A stretch of 29,190 nt of DNA from Lachnoclostridium sp. UBA903 (GCA_002294045.1 DBEP01000088.1:1-29190), one strand, 5' to 3'. Counted from the stretch's first letter, positions 14,805 through 24,018 are shown. Notes: generated by a model from the letters alone, not told the origin. Made by a program: numbers and translations.

Positions 14805-14859
14805 ACAGCACATTTATTTTACTAAGAAACACTAAAATAAGCAATAGGAAAATAAAAAT
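14805..14859. repeat. 55-bp repeat, copy 2
   Basis: Copy of 11405-11459 with five differences, located just upstream of holA (minus strand). Some tRNA-Ser flanks near 11045-11135 and 13657-13742 are also similar, so part of this region is an old duplication. Confidence 0.85.
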
Positions 14860-14906
14860 TTATAAGCTCCTGCCCTTATTCTACAGCTGTATCCTATGCC
14901 AACTCT

Positions 14907-14946
14907 AGCGTGCTGTTTAGCTAATTATGAGCGATACAGCACACTG
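14907..14946. terminator. Hairpin downstream of xpt
   Basis: AGCGTGCTG (14907-14915) pairs with CAGCACACT (14938-14946) with one G-T pair. It lies about 65 bp behind the xpt stop on the minus strand. The U-tract is weak, so terminator is likely but not certain. Confidence 0.4.
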
Positions 14947-15009
14947 GGGTACAAGCTTAAGGGCCTAAAAAAATTCCGTTCCTGGCTTGCCCGTACGGAT
15001 TTTAACATT

Positions 15010-15591
15010 CTAACATTTACGGAATACAATGCTTCCGTCTTCCGTCTTCATACTGTCTATTATGGCCAGGGATTCCAGTCTGACACCCATGGAACGAATC
15101 ATTTCCCCGCCGTTTTGGAACCCTTTTTCAATTACGATTCCAATTCCTTCGACACTGGCACCCGCACATCTGACCAAATCAATCAAGCCGGCCAATGCAC
15201 AGCCATTTGCAAGAAAATCGTCAATAATGAGAACCCTGTCATCCGGATTCAGAAATTTTTTCGATACAATGACGTCATAGGTCTTTTTATGTGTAAATGA
15301 TTCTATCTTTGTCGAATACACTGCTCCGTCGATATTTATACTCTGAGCCTTCTTGGCAAAAACTACAGGCACCTTGAAATACTGTGCCGTAATACAGGCT
15401 ATTCCGATTCCGGAGGCTTCTATGGTTAAAATCTTGTTAATCTTTAATTCGTCAAAAATTCTCTTAAATTCTTTTCCAATCTCATTAAATAATTCAATAT
15501 CCATCTGATGATTTAAAAAATTGTCAACTTTCAGGACATTTCCGCTCACTACATTTCCGTCTCTTAATATTCGTTCCTGTAATAATTTCAT
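15010..15591 (-). CDS. xpt: Xanthine phosphoribosyltransferase
   Basis: A 193-aa cytoplasmic enzyme that converts xanthine plus PRPP to XMP in purine salvage. It begins MKLLQERILRDGNVV, has the family stretch LNHQMDIELFNEIGKEF, the segment ILTIEASGIGIA, and the PRPP-binding signature VLIIDDFLANGCALAGL, where most relatives have GQA. Length is normal. ATG at 15591 is chosen from GAAAGG eight bases upstream. A promoter is clear (15651-15679). No purine riboswitch was recognised in the leader of about 50 nt, unlike the Bacillus xpt gene. Confidence 0.95.
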   Translation of the reverse strand: MKLLQERILRDGNVVSGNVLKVDNFLNHQMDIELFNEIGKEFKRIFDELKINKILTIEASGIGIACITAQYFKVPVVFAKKAQSINIDGAVYSTKIESFTHKKTYDVIVSKKFLNPDDRVLIIDDFLANGCALAGLIDLVRCAGASVEGIGIVIEKGFQNGGEMIRSMGVRLESLAIIDSMKTEDGSIVFRKC

Positions 15592-15650
15592 CACTTTGAC
15601 CTTTCTTTCTATCAATTTGCCCGTCTATGTATAAATTTGACTTATTTATG

Positions 15651-15679
15651 ATTATACAATATACATAAGATGATTACAA
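15651..15679 (-). promoter_or_regulatory. xpt promoter
   Basis: On the minus strand TTGTAA (15674-15679) and TATAAT (15651-15656) are separated by exactly 17 bp. Confidence 0.75.
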
Positions 15680-15703
15680 TTATTTTTCATTGATTTAACA
15701 CGT

Positions 15704-15775
15704 AAAACCCAGGCAGGGAAATAATCCCGGAAGGAAGCTGCGTGCCTCCCGGGATTATTTCCTTGCCTGGGTTTT
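15704..15775. terminator. Long bidirectional terminator at the end of the trp operon
   Basis: A 27-nt arm (15704-15730) pairs with 15749-15775 with a single G-T pair. It starts with AAAA and ends with TTTT, so it can terminate on either strand. It follows trpA by 92 bp and separates it from xpt. Confidence 0.93.
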
Positions 15776-15866
15776 CCCGATTAATTGGAGATATGACTTA
15801 AGCAAAAGGACAAATCCGATAAAGGAACAGAACGGTTAAAAATACCCTTGCCTCATATTTACCGGT

Positions 15867-16646
15867 TTATTCTGCCGCCCTAACCGCAGCTTTCATAGAT
15901 TTTACATATTCAAAAACTGCCTTTTCACTGTCCCTGCCATGTTGTGCCACTAGCTTTACAATGGCACTTCCTACAATAGCGCCGTCCGACAGGGATGCAT
16001 ACCTGGCGGCCTGCCCGGGTGTTGAAATGCCAAAACCAACGGCACAGGGTGTGTCGGTAACTTCTCTAACCAGCCCGACCATCGATTCAATGTCCGTATT
16101 TATCTCCGTACGGACACCGGTAACCCCCAGGGAGGATACACAATAGATGAATCCTTGGGCTTTATGCGCTATCTTTTTAATCCGCTCTCTGGAAGTCGGC
16201 GCAATAAGGGAAATTAAATCAATACCGTATTTATCGCAATCCGGTTCCAGTTCTTCCTTTTCTTCAAAGGGCAGATCCGGGACTATGATTCCGTCTATTC
16301 CTGTCTCCCGGCATTTTAGCATAAATTTATCTTTGCCATAGGTATAGATAGGATTGATATAGGTTAAAAAAACAAGGGGGATGCCTACTTTTTTGCGTGC
16401 TTTGGCTATCATATCAAATAATTTATCCGTGGTGCAGCCCGCTGCCAATGCCCTTTCGTTGGCATCCTGTATTACAATTCCCTCCGCTATGGGGTCGGAA
16501 AAGGGAATTCCGATTTCTATCAGGTCCGCGCCTGCCTTTTCCATAGCATATATTAAGTTCTCCGTGGTTTCAAGATCCGGGTCTCCGCCGGTTACAAAAG
16601 CAATAAAAGCCTTGCCGTGATGAAATGCATTCTTAATTCTACTCAT
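15867..16646 (-). CDS. trpA: Tryptophan synthase alpha chain
   Basis: A 259-aa TIM-barrel protein that splits indole-3-glycerol phosphate to indole and glyceraldehyde phosphate and channels indole to TrpB. Catalytic E44 sits in GADLIEIGIPFSDP. The second acid lies in GIIVPDLPFEE. The phosphate-binding end is marked by GFGISTPGQA and GAIVGSAIV. It is the last gene of the operon, and its start overlaps the trpB end by 8 bp, so translation is coupled; GGGGGG within trpB is its ribosome site. Confidence 0.97.
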   Translation of the reverse strand: MSRIKNAFHHGKAFIAFVTGGDPDLETTENLIYAMEKAGADLIEIGIPFSDPIAEGIVIQDANERALAAGCTTDKLFDMIAKARKKVGIPLVFLTYINPIYTYGKDKFMLKCRETGIDGIIVPDLPFEEKEELEPDCDKYGIDLISLIAPTSRERIKKIAHKAQGFIYCVSSLGVTGVRTEINTDIESMVGLVREVTDTPCAVGFGISTPGQAARYASLSDGAIVGSAIVKLVAQHGRDSEKAVFEYVKSMKAAVRAAE

Positions 16647-17823
16647 AAATATTTACCCCCCTGTATCTCGCAATGGCCGCCACATCCTTATCTCCCCGTC
16701 CGGATATATTGATGACGATGATTTTATCCTTATCATAAGCAGGTGCGGCTTTCCTGGCATAAGCTACCGCATGGGCACTTTCCACCGCCGGGATAATTCC
16801 TTCCGTACGGGAGAGATATTCAAAAGCCCTGACGGCTTCTTCATCCGTTATGGGTACATATCTGGCGCGGCCCGTATCATTTAGCATGGCATGTTCCGGT
16901 CCGATACCCGGATAGTCAAGGCCGGCTGATATGGAATATACCGGTGCAATCTGCCCGTATTCATCCTGACAGAAAAGGGATTTCATTCCATGAAAAATAC
17001 CTTCGCTTCCATTGGCTATGGTAGCCGCATTTTTCGGATTATCCACGCCCAGGCCGGCAGCTTCGCAGCCAATCAGTTCCACGGATTTATCCTCCAGGAA
17101 TTCATAAAAAGCCCCCATGGCATTGCTGCCGCCCCCTACGCACGCAATAACAGCGTCGGGAAGCCTGCCTTCCTTTTCCTTCAGCTGAGCTTTGATTTCC
17201 TTTCCAATAATCTTCTGAAAATCCCTTACAATCGTGGGAAAGGGATGAGGCCCCATAACGGAACCAAGTACATATAAGGTATCTTCCACCCGTTTTGTCC
17301 ATTCCCGCATGGTTTCGTTGACCGCATCCTTAAGGGTCATGGTGCCGCTGGTAACCGGATGGACTTTCGCTCCAAGGAGCTCCATGCGGAATACATTCAG
17401 TGCCTGGCGGTCCGTATCCTCTTTCCCCATAAAGATATCGCATTCCATTTCCATAAGCGCCGCCGCCGTTGCGGTTGCCACCCCGTGCTGCCCTGCACCG
17501 GTTTCCGCAATTACCCTGGTTTTACCCATCTTTTTTGCTAACAGCACCTGTCCCAGGACATTATTTATCTTATGGGAACCGGTATGGTTTAAATCTTCCC
17601 TTTTCAGGTAGATTTTGGCGCCCCCCAAATCCTTTGTCATTTTTTCCGCGTAATACAAAAGGGAAGGCCTGCCGGCATAATTTTTATATAAATCATCTAA
17701 TTCACCCACAAACTGAGAGTCATTCTTATAAAATTCATAAGCCCTTTCCACTTCCTGCACCGCATTCATTAAAGTTTCCGGAATATATTGTCCGCCGTAT
17801 TGTCCGAATCTTCCTTTTTTCAT
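16639..17823 (-). CDS. trpB: Tryptophan synthase beta chain
   Basis: A 394-aa PLP enzyme that joins indole and serine to make tryptophan. The PLP lysine is K85 in HTGSHKINN. The substrate loop ETGAGQHGVA and the phosphate-binding CVGGGSNAMG are present. The sequence start GRFGQYGGQYIPETLM is the form of the classical TrpB1 that pairs with TrpA. It lies 104 bp after trpF and overlaps trpA. Confidence 0.97.
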   Translation of the reverse strand: MKKGRFGQYGGQYIPETLMNAVQEVERAYEFYKNDSQFVGELDDLYKNYAGRPSLLYYAEKMTKDLGGAKIYLKREDLNHTGSHKINNVLGQVLLAKKMGKTRVIAETGAGQHGVATATAAALMEMECDIFMGKEDTDRQALNVFRMELLGAKVHPVTSGTMTLKDAVNETMREWTKRVEDTLYVLGSVMGPHPFPTIVRDFQKIIGKEIKAQLKEKEGRLPDAVIACVGGGSNAMGAFYEFLEDKSVELIGCEAAGLGVDNPKNAATIANGSEGIFHGMKSLFCQDEYGQIAPVYSISAGLDYPGIGPEHAMLNDTGRARYVPITDEEAVRAFEYLSRTEGIIPAVESAHAVAYARKAAPAYDKDKIIVINISGRGDKDVAAIARYRGVNIYE

Positions 17824-17927
17824 TTCATACCCCTTTCCTGTTTGTATATACTTTCATACACTATTAAATTTGTAATCAATCTTTCGTTGCAATAATACAA
17901 ATTTTTTGGTTATTCCTATCCCAGGCT

Positions 17928-18542
17928 TTATTTCACCTTTCTGACAATTTCTATAATTTCCCTGATTTTTTTCTCGTCCTTTTTCCCTTCCGTTTCAACT
18001 CCGCTGCTTAAATCCACGCAATAGGGATGGCAGTCATTTATCGCCTTTATAATATTGTCTGCTTTTAAACCGCCGGCCAGAAAAAACGGCCTGCAGTGCT
18101 CCGGTATCAGCCTCCTGTCAAAGGACAGGCCGCTGCCTCCATACATATCCTTGCTGTATGTATCCAGCAGCAGGTAATCGCAGGGCAGCTTCTGCATGGC
18201 TTCTATCTGTCCGGGCCGGCGTACCCGGACCGCCTTTATAACAGCATTGGGTATTTGGGCTTTAAGCCCGCATATATAAGCCTCATCTTCCTCTCCATGT
18301 AATTGCACCAGGTCGATTACCTTTTCCCTGCACAGCTTAATAATGTGTTCCAAAGGTTCATTTACAAACACACCCACTGCCTGTATCCGTCTGTCCAATA
18401 CTTCCTTTAACGCCCCTGCCCCGGTATCGTCAACCTGCCGTCTGCTCTCTGCAAATACAAAGCCGATGTAATCCGGCAAATATTTATTCACATATAAAAT
18501 ATCTTCGCGGCTTTTTAAACCGCATATCTTAATTTTTGTCAT
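17928..18542 (-). CDS. trpF: Phosphoribosylanthranilate isomerase
   Basis: A 204-aa TIM-barrel enzyme for the Amadori step from phosphoribosylanthranilate to CdRP. Catalytic C7 is in KICGLKSREDI. The catalytic aspartate is in LLLDTYSKDMYGGSG, and the phosphate loops are FLAGGL and VDLSSGVE. Length is normal. Its start overlaps the trpC stop by 4 bp (ATGA), indicating coupled translation. It is a separate gene, not fused to trpC as in enteric bacteria. Confidence 0.96.
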   Translation of the reverse strand: MTKIKICGLKSREDILYVNKYLPDYIGFVFAESRRQVDDTGAGALKEVLDRRIQAVGVFVNEPLEHIIKLCREKVIDLVQLHGEEDEAYICGLKAQIPNAVIKAVRVRRPGQIEAMQKLPCDYLLLDTYSKDMYGGSGLSFDRRLIPEHCRPFFLAGGLKADNIIKAINDCHPYCVDLSSGVETEGKKDEKKIREIIEIVRKVK

Positions 18543-19321
18543 GGCCGGCCTCTCAATTCGTTTAACATTTTCTTTTTCTCGCTGCTGCGCATTAAGGTTT
18601 CACCGATTAATACGGCATTTACCTTTGCTTTCCTCAACGTATTAATATCCTCCGGGGTTTTAATACCGCTTTCTGCTACAAAAAGGAGGTGCTCCGGAAC
18701 GAAGTTTCTCAGACGCTCACTGTTATGAATATCTACCTCAAAGGTTTTTAAATTCCGGTTGTTGACGCCGATTATTCTGGCACCGGCACGGACAGCCGAC
18801 TTAACCTCCTCTTCGTCGTGGGCTTCCACCAGCGCAGACAGTCCCAGATAATCACACAGCCGGATATATTCCCGTACCGTTTCTTCCTTTAACAGGGAGC
18901 ATATAAGCAAAATACAGTCTGCCCCTATGACTTTAGCCTGATAGATTTGGTAGGGCTCCAGTATAAAATCCTTACGCAGGATGGGAATGTTTACGTTTCT
19001 CTTAATTTCCGTTAAATATTCATCCCTTCCTTTGAAAAAATCCGGTTCTGTCAGTACCGATATACAGCTGGCCCCTGCCTCTTCGTAATCTTTAGCAATT
19101 TTTACATAAGGGAAATCCTCCGCTATGATTCCTTTGGACGGAGACGCTTTTTTTACTTCACAGATAAAGCCCATATCCGTCCTCCGAATCGCTTTCTCAA
19201 AAGGAAAATCCGTAAGCTTAATGAAATCTTTTGCCTTCCGCTTCATATCTTCAAATGGAATTTGCTTTTTATCATTTTCAATCCGCACTTTCGCAGCGGC
19301 TGCAATTTTATCCAGTATCAT
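18539..19321 (-). CDS. trpC: Indole-3-glycerol-phosphate synthase
   Basis: A 260-aa TIM-barrel enzyme that closes the indole ring from CdRP. The signature FICEVKKASPSKG (about 52-64) holds the catalytic glutamate and lysine. Further family stretches are ADCILLICSLL, GVNNRNLKTFEVD and FVAESGIKTPED. It starts 142 bp after the trpD stop; that gap holds no gene. Confidence 0.97.
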   Translation of the reverse strand: MILDKIAAAAKVRIENDKKQIPFEDMKRKAKDFIKLTDFPFEKAIRRTDMGFICEVKKASPSKGIIAEDFPYVKIAKDYEEAGASCISVLTEPDFFKGRDEYLTEIKRNVNIPILRKDFILEPYQIYQAKVIGADCILLICSLLKEETVREYIRLCDYLGLSALVEAHDEEEVKSAVRAGARIIGVNNRNLKTFEVDIHNSERLRNFVPEHLLFVAESGIKTPEDINTLRKAKVNAVLIGETLMRSSEKKKMLNELRGRP

Positions 19322-19463
19322 TCTGACCAGCCTTTCTCCGCTCTGTTATTTTACCTGCTATTAATAACAATAACTACTAAAATATTATTTATAAAGCTGC
19401 TATTGATTCGTTTTTACAATTGCTTAATTGCATCTTTTTGCGTTCACTCTTCATACCTGTAAT

Positions 19464-20471
19464 TTATTGATTCGTTAAAGTAATGAAATTCTCCAGCTGT
19501 GCCATCGCCCTGCCGCTGTCAATTACACCGGCCGCTTCTGCCAGGGCTTCCTTTAAGGTAATATTATTATTGACCAAATAAATGCAGGCAGCGGCATTCA
19601 TAAGAACCGCATCCCGTTTCGGCCCCTTTTCCCCTTTTAATATGGCAAGCGTAATATCTGCATTTTCTTTCGGGCCTCCGCCAACCAGGTCTTCTTTCCG
19701 GCATTTTGTTAATCCAAACTGCTCCGGTTCCAGCTTATAGGAAGCTATTTTTCCGTCCCGGATTTCACAGCAGGTGGTAGGCGCACTGAGAGATATTTCA
19801 TCAATCCCGTCGTTGCCGTAGGCTACTATGGCACGTTTCACCCCCAGATTTGCCAAAACCCTGGCCAGGGGTTCCACCAGAGCTTCCTCATACACGCCAA
19901 GCAGCTGCATATTGGCTCCGGCCGGATTGGAAAGAGGTCCTAAGATGTTAAAGATGGTACGGATTCCCAATTCCCTTCTTACCGGAGCAACATATTTCAT
20001 AGCCGTATGGTAGCTTTGGGCAAACATGAAACATAAACCGATTTCATTTAAAATCTCCGCGCTTCTGGCGGGACTTATCATAATATTTACACCCAGTGCC
20101 TCCAAAACGTCCGCCGCACCGCATTTGCTGGAAACGCTGCGGTTGCCGTGCTTTGCTACAGGTATTCCTGCTGCGGACACCACCAGGGAGGCCGTGGTTG
20201 AAATATTAAACGTATAGGCTTCGTCACCGCCGGTACCTACTATTTCAAGCACATCCATATTGTGAAGCAACCGGGTACAGTGTTTTCTCATGCCGACCGC
20301 ACTGGCGGTTATTTCTTCAATGGTTTCACCTTTCATACGGAGCCCTGTCAGATAGGCTCCAATGTGTATGTCCGAGGCTTCACCGCTCATGATTTCATCC
20401 ATTACGCCTTCTGCCGTTTCGTAGGATAAATCTTCCTTACTGGTTATTTTGTAGATTGCTTCCTTAATCAT
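19464..20471 (-). CDS. trpD: Anthranilate phosphoribosyltransferase
   Basis: A 335-aa enzyme that adds PRPP ribose phosphate to anthranilate. The PRPP loop GTGGDEAYTFNIST (about 79-92), KHGNRSVSSKCGAADVLEALG and the Mg-related region with GIDEISL are conserved. The N-terminal helical domain is complete. AGGAGGATAGG precedes the start. It is separated from trpG by 106 bp that contain a dispersed repeat. Confidence 0.97.
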   Translation of the reverse strand: MIKEAIYKITSKEDLSYETAEGVMDEIMSGEASDIHIGAYLTGLRMKGETIEEITASAVGMRKHCTRLLHNMDVLEIVGTGGDEAYTFNISTTASLVVSAAGIPVAKHGNRSVSSKCGAADVLEALGVNIMISPARSAEILNEIGLCFMFAQSYHTAMKYVAPVRRELGIRTIFNILGPLSNPAGANMQLLGVYEEALVEPLARVLANLGVKRAIVAYGNDGIDEISLSAPTTCCEIRDGKIASYKLEPEQFGLTKCRKEDLVGGGPKENADITLAILKGEKGPKRDAVLMNAAACIYLVNNNITLKEALAEAAGVIDSGRAMAQLENFITLTNQ

Positions 20472-20506
20472 AATCCTATCCTCCTATTCTTTCCTGAATA
20501 TTTTCA

Positions 20507-20570
20507 TTACCAGAGTGTGTTTGAAAAATGCTTGTGCCGGGCCGGCTGCACCGCTTTGTGTGTTTTTTAA
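20507..20570 (+). repeat. Dispersed repeat in the trpG-trpD gap
   Basis: A 23-nt block (20507-20529) with core GTGTTTGAAAAAT matches 28901-28923 at 21 positions. The following bases also share CCGCTTTG. A shorter match (AGAGCGTGTTTGAA) is found on the minus strand near 13673-13686. Confidence 0.6.
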
Positions 20571-20577
20571 GAGTCAG

Positions 20578-21189
20578 CTAGCCCACATTGCTGCCAAGGC
20601 ATAAAAAATTCTCCATGATTTTCCTGCCTTCCGGAGTAAGTACGGATTCCGGATGGAACTGCAAGCCGTAAATTTCATATTTTTTATGTTTTACCGCCAT
20701 AATATCTCCGTCATCCGCAATTCCGATTATCTTAAGCTCTTCCGGGATGGTGTCCGGTCCGGCAGCCAGGGAATGATATCTTCCAACCGGAATTGACTCA
20801 GGCAGTCCTTTAAAGATACTGCTGCCGGTATCAATCTTAACAACGCTTTGCTTTCCGTGCATCAGTGTACTTGCATAGGTAATAGAAGCCCCGAATACTT
20901 CGCAGATTCCCTGATGCCCCAGGCAGACACCTAAAATCGGGGTTATACCTTTCATTTCCCTGACCACTTCCTCGCAGATACCGGCATCTATGGGGCGTCC
21001 CGGCCCCGGGGATAAAATGATATGGGACGGATTCCACACTTTAATTTCTTCCACCGTTAATTCGTCATTCCGAATTACCTTTATCTCAAAACTCTTTCCC
21101 CCGGAATTCTTTTTCTCTTCGCATATACTGCCGATTAACTGTACCAGATTGTAAGAGAAACTGTCATAATTATCGATTAACAAAATCAT
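20578..21189 (-). CDS. trpG: Anthranilate synthase component II (glutamine amidotransferase)
   Basis: A 203-aa class I glutamine amidotransferase that supplies ammonia to TrpE. The triad is C89 (GVCLGHQG), H179 and E181 (FHPES). The oxyanion region LSPGPGRP is present. It overlaps the trpE stop by 4 bp, so the two subunits are translationally coupled. It might also serve folate synthesis (pabA-like use), but its operon position argues for tryptophan. Confidence 0.96.
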   Translation of the reverse strand: MILLIDNYDSFSYNLVQLIGSICEEKKNSGGKSFEIKVIRNDELTVEEIKVWNPSHIILSPGPGRPIDAGICEEVVREMKGITPILGVCLGHQGICEVFGASITYASTLMHGKQSVVKIDTGSSIFKGLPESIPVGRYHSLAAGPDTIPEELKIIGIADDGDIMAVKHKKYEIYGLQFHPESVLTPEGRKIMENFLCLGSNVG

Positions 21190-22640
21190 AAATCCACCTC
21201 GCTTGCCATCCTTATCGCTTCCATAACCGCATGGGCCTTATTGGCACATTCTTCGTATTCCCTCTCCGGAACGCTGTCTGCCACAATACCTGCGCCGGCC
21301 TGGACATATACTTTATTCCCCTTTTTCACTGCGGTTCTTATGGCAATGCAGACGTCCAGATTACCGGAAAAGTCCAGGTACCCGATGGCCCCGCCGTATA
21401 TGCCTCTCGCAGCCGGTTCCAATTCATCTATGATTTCACAGGCCCTGAACTTCGGCGCACCGGATAAGGTTCCTGCCGGCAATAATGCCGCCACCGTGTC
21501 GCAGCCGTCCTTATTCCCGGCAATCTGGCCGGTAACTACGGAGGCTATGTGCATTACCTTGGAAAAACGGTGTATCTTTATATAATCTTCAACATAAACA
21601 CTGCCGTATTTTGCAATACGTCCCACGTCGTTTCTGGCCAGATCCACCAGCATATTATGTTCGGATAGCTCCTTTTCATCCGCAAGCAGCTCTTTTTCCA
21701 GTTCCAGGTCCTCTTCTTCTGTTTTACCCCTGGGTCTGGTTCCTGCCACAGGAAAGGTAGTTAGTTTTCCGTCCGCCAGTTTTATCATAGTCTCCGGTGA
21801 AGCTCCTGCAATCTGTACATCTTCACATTGTATAAAATACATATAAGGGGAAGGGTTGGTGGTTCTCAGCACCCGGTAAGTATTTAACAGGCTGCTGCAA
21901 TACTCCGCCTCAAATCTTCTGGATATAACGGCCTGAAATATGTCACCTTCCCGGATATATTTTTTCGTCCGTTCCACCAGCTCACAATACCGTTCCTTCG
22001 AAATATTGCAGGCAAAATTGGGGGCGGCATCTGCTTTGGGGGTCTTAACAGGCGCCGGGTCATTGATTAAATGAATAATTTTCTCAATCTCCAACAAGGC
22101 CGCATGAAAGCCCAGCTCTCCGTCTTCGGATTTGTAATTGGCTACAATACTGATTTTCTGTTTTAAATGGTCAAAAGCAATAACCTTATCAAATAACATC
22201 AAATCATAATCGTTAAAGTCATTCCTTTTTATTTTTAACTTTGGTTCCGTATATCCAATCATTTCATAAGAAAAATAACCGACAAATCCTCCCGTAAAAG
22301 GCGGCATACTATAGATGCGGGGCGCTTTATACTTATTCAGCAGTTCTCTTAGGACCTCCATCGGATTTCCCGTTGTTTTTGTAATGATTTCACCGCTTTT
22401 AACGCTGACTTCGCCATCTTTGCAGGTCACATGCAGTAATGGGCTGAATCCCAAAAATGAGTATCTTCCCCAGCGCTCTCCCGCCTCCACGCTTTCCAGC
22501 AGATAATAATTTTTATCTATCTGGGCTAATTTTCTCAATAAAATAATAGGGGTAATGTTATCGGCATAAATTTCCCTGCATACCGGTATTAAATTATAGT
22601 CTTCTTCATATTTTCTCATTGACTCATAGCTGGTTGTCAT
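21186..22640 (-). CDS. trpE: Anthranilate synthase component I
   Basis: A 484-aa chorismate-using enzyme, first step of tryptophan synthesis. The N-terminal LLES motif (YLLESVEAGERWGRYS) is the known tryptophan feedback-inhibition site. The catalytic end has GASPETMIKL, FPVAGTRPRGKTEEED, DLARNDVGRIA, LLPAGTLSGAPK and IYGGAIGYLDFSGN. All match TrpE. AGGAGG before ATG 22640 fixes the start. It is the first gene of the operon behind the T-box leader. Confidence 0.97.
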   Translation of the reverse strand: MTTSYESMRKYEEDYNLIPVCREIYADNITPIILLRKLAQIDKNYYLLESVEAGERWGRYSFLGFSPLLHVTCKDGEVSVKSGEIITKTTGNPMEVLRELLNKYKAPRIYSMPPFTGGFVGYFSYEMIGYTEPKLKIKRNDFNDYDLMLFDKVIAFDHLKQKISIVANYKSEDGELGFHAALLEIEKIIHLINDPAPVKTPKADAAPNFACNISKERYCELVERTKKYIREGDIFQAVISRRFEAEYCSSLLNTYRVLRTTNPSPYMYFIQCEDVQIAGASPETMIKLADGKLTTFPVAGTRPRGKTEEEDLELEKELLADEKELSEHNMLVDLARNDVGRIAKYGSVYVEDYIKIHRFSKVMHIASVVTGQIAGNKDGCDTVAALLPAGTLSGAPKFRACEIIDELEPAARGIYGGAIGYLDFSGNLDVCIAIRTAVKKGNKVYVQAGAGIVADSVPEREYEECANKAHAVMEAIRMASEVDL

Positions 22641-22719
22641 CCTGTAACCTCCTTTTATATTATTATTTTTAATTCCTTTTCCGGCTTGCCGGACTCTGGC
22701 ACTTTCTATTGCCAGTACG

Positions 22720-22995
22720 AAAAAAAAGCCTTTATCCCTAATCTAAGGGACAAAAGCTTATTACTTCTGCGGTACCACCCATATTGATGTTATTAAACAT
22801 CCACTCTGTCTGTATACTATCATATACACCCTGCTGATAACGGTCAGGGTCCCCGTTGACATCTACTTCCTTCCGGTTTCAAGCCACCCTCACAAGTCCA
22901 TTCAGTAAATTCTTAGAACTGATTGTTAGTTCTTCTTATCGCATTCCCACCATACAGCGACTCTCTGAAAGATTTCCTTTACTTACTTCTCTTGC
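22720..22995 (-). promoter_or_regulatory. Tryptophan T-box leader of the trp operon
   Basis: On the minus strand the T-box GGGTGGTACCGC is at 22769-22780. A stem I with a specifier bulge reads GAA-TGG-AC, with the TGG (Trp) codon at 22898-22900. The terminator pairs 22727-22740 with 22744-22758, followed by a run of T (22720-22727). Uncharged tRNA-Trp binding the specifier and T-box would favour the antiterminator and switch on trpEGDCFBA. Confidence 0.95.
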
Positions 22996-23023
22996 TCATC
23001 GGTTTATTTTTTAAATTGAAATA

Positions 23024-23052
23024 AGTATAGCCTTAACGGATATATTTGTCAA
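23024..23052 (-). promoter_or_regulatory. trp operon promoter
   Basis: On the minus strand consensus TTGACA (23047-23052) and TATACT (23024-23029) with exactly 17 bp spacing, about 30 bp before the T-box leader. The NYN gene upstream ends only 27 bp before it with no terminator, so read-through into the leader is possible. Confidence 0.88.
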
Positions 23053-23079
23053 TAGTTAATTTTAATTTTTTGTTTTCTT

Positions 23080-24018
23080 TTATTTTACCTTATAAATTCT
23101 CTTTCTCTTTTTATTTTTACGTACATTTGCAGTAATGCTTTTGTTAACCGATTTTTCCTGTTCCGAATCCGATTTTAACGATACCCACATGGAGGAACCT
23201 TCTTTTCCCATTGTCTTAATTTCCAGAAAGTCAAATTTTCTCAAAAATTTCGATAACTTAGTATCACCGTAATTTCTGACATCAAAATCCGGATATCGTT
23301 TTACCAGACGGCTTCCCAATTCTCCCATATTCATACTTTGTTCTTCGGAATCCACTTCATTCATCATTTTAATAATTGCTGCTTTAATTACGTTTATGTC
23401 TGTCATATTCTTCACAGCATCGTTATTGTCCGGCACCAGTGTAACCTTATATTCTTTATTATCGGAAATTTCCTGTTCGGATTTCTTATTTTCCTGGACA
23501 AGATTATCCTGCATATGCTCAAAGCCGGAGTCCAATTCAGAAATCAGGTTGTTTTCCTCTATCCCGATACCTTTTTTCTCCGTTTCCGCCAGCACATCAA
23601 GATATTTAAACTGATTACATGCGGCTATAAAAGGCTTGGGTGTTTTCTTTTCCCCCATACCAACTACCAGCATACCGGATTCCCGCAGCCTTGACGATAA
23701 TTTTGTAAAATCACTGTCACTGGATACAATACAAAATCCCTCCACATTTCCGGAATACAGTATATCCATGGCATCAATAATCATGGCGGAGTCCGTGGCA
23801 TTTTTGCCTACCGTATAACTGTACTGCTGTACCGGTGTAACCGAGTTTTCAAGCAACACATCTTTCCAGGAGGCTGCCGTAGATTTGGTCCAGTCACCGT
23901 AGATTCTTTTATAAGTAGCAATACCGTAATTGGATATTTCATCCAAAATATATTTTATATATTTTGCGGATACGTTATCTGCATCAATTAAAACAGCAAA
24001 CCTCTTTTCTTCCGTCAT
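23080..24018 (-). CDS. NYN-domain (LabA-like) protein with C-terminal OST-HTH domain
   Basis: A 312-aa protein. The N-terminal NYN/PIN-like domain (about 5-155) has acidic residues typical of metal-dependent RNases: D12 and D14 (LIDADN), D76 (TDSAMIIDAMD), D101 and D103 (SSDSDFTKL). A polar linker (about 160-205) follows, then an OST-HTH/LOTUS fold (about 210-290; IIKMMNEVDSEE, MNMGELGSRLVKRYPDFD, LSKFLRKF) that in relatives binds RNA or G-quadruplexes. It ends in a basic tail. The predicted role is RNA cleavage or RNA quality control; substrates are unknown. AAAGGAG before ATG 24018 sets the start. It overlaps the upstream 54-aa gene by ATGA. Confidence 0.88.
   Translation of the reverse strand: MTEEKRFAVLIDADNVSAKYIKYILDEISNYGIATYKRIYGDWTKSTAASWKDVLLENSVTPVQQYSYTVGKNATDSAMIIDAMDILYSGNVEGFCIVSSDSDFTKLSSRLRESGMLVVGMGEKKTPKPFIAACNQFKYLDVLAETEKKGIGIEENNLISELDSGFEHMQDNLVQENKKSEQEISDNKEYKVTLVPDNNDAVKNMTDINVIKAAIIKMMNEVDSEEQSMNMGELGSRLVKRYPDFDVRNYGDTKLSKFLRKFDFLEIKTMGKEGSSMWVSLKSDSEQEKSVNKSITANVRKNKKRKRIYKVK

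Noticed and set aside
14896..15300. 134-aa open frame on the plus strand
   Set aside because: It is the antisense of xpt with no start signals or family resemblance.
15592..15703. Purine riboswitch before xpt
   Set aside because: A good promoter leaves a leader of only about 50 nt and the conserved purine-aptamer loops are absent.
22640..22720. trp leader peptide attenuator
   Set aside because: No short frame with tandem Trp codons precedes a terminator; the T-box explains the control.
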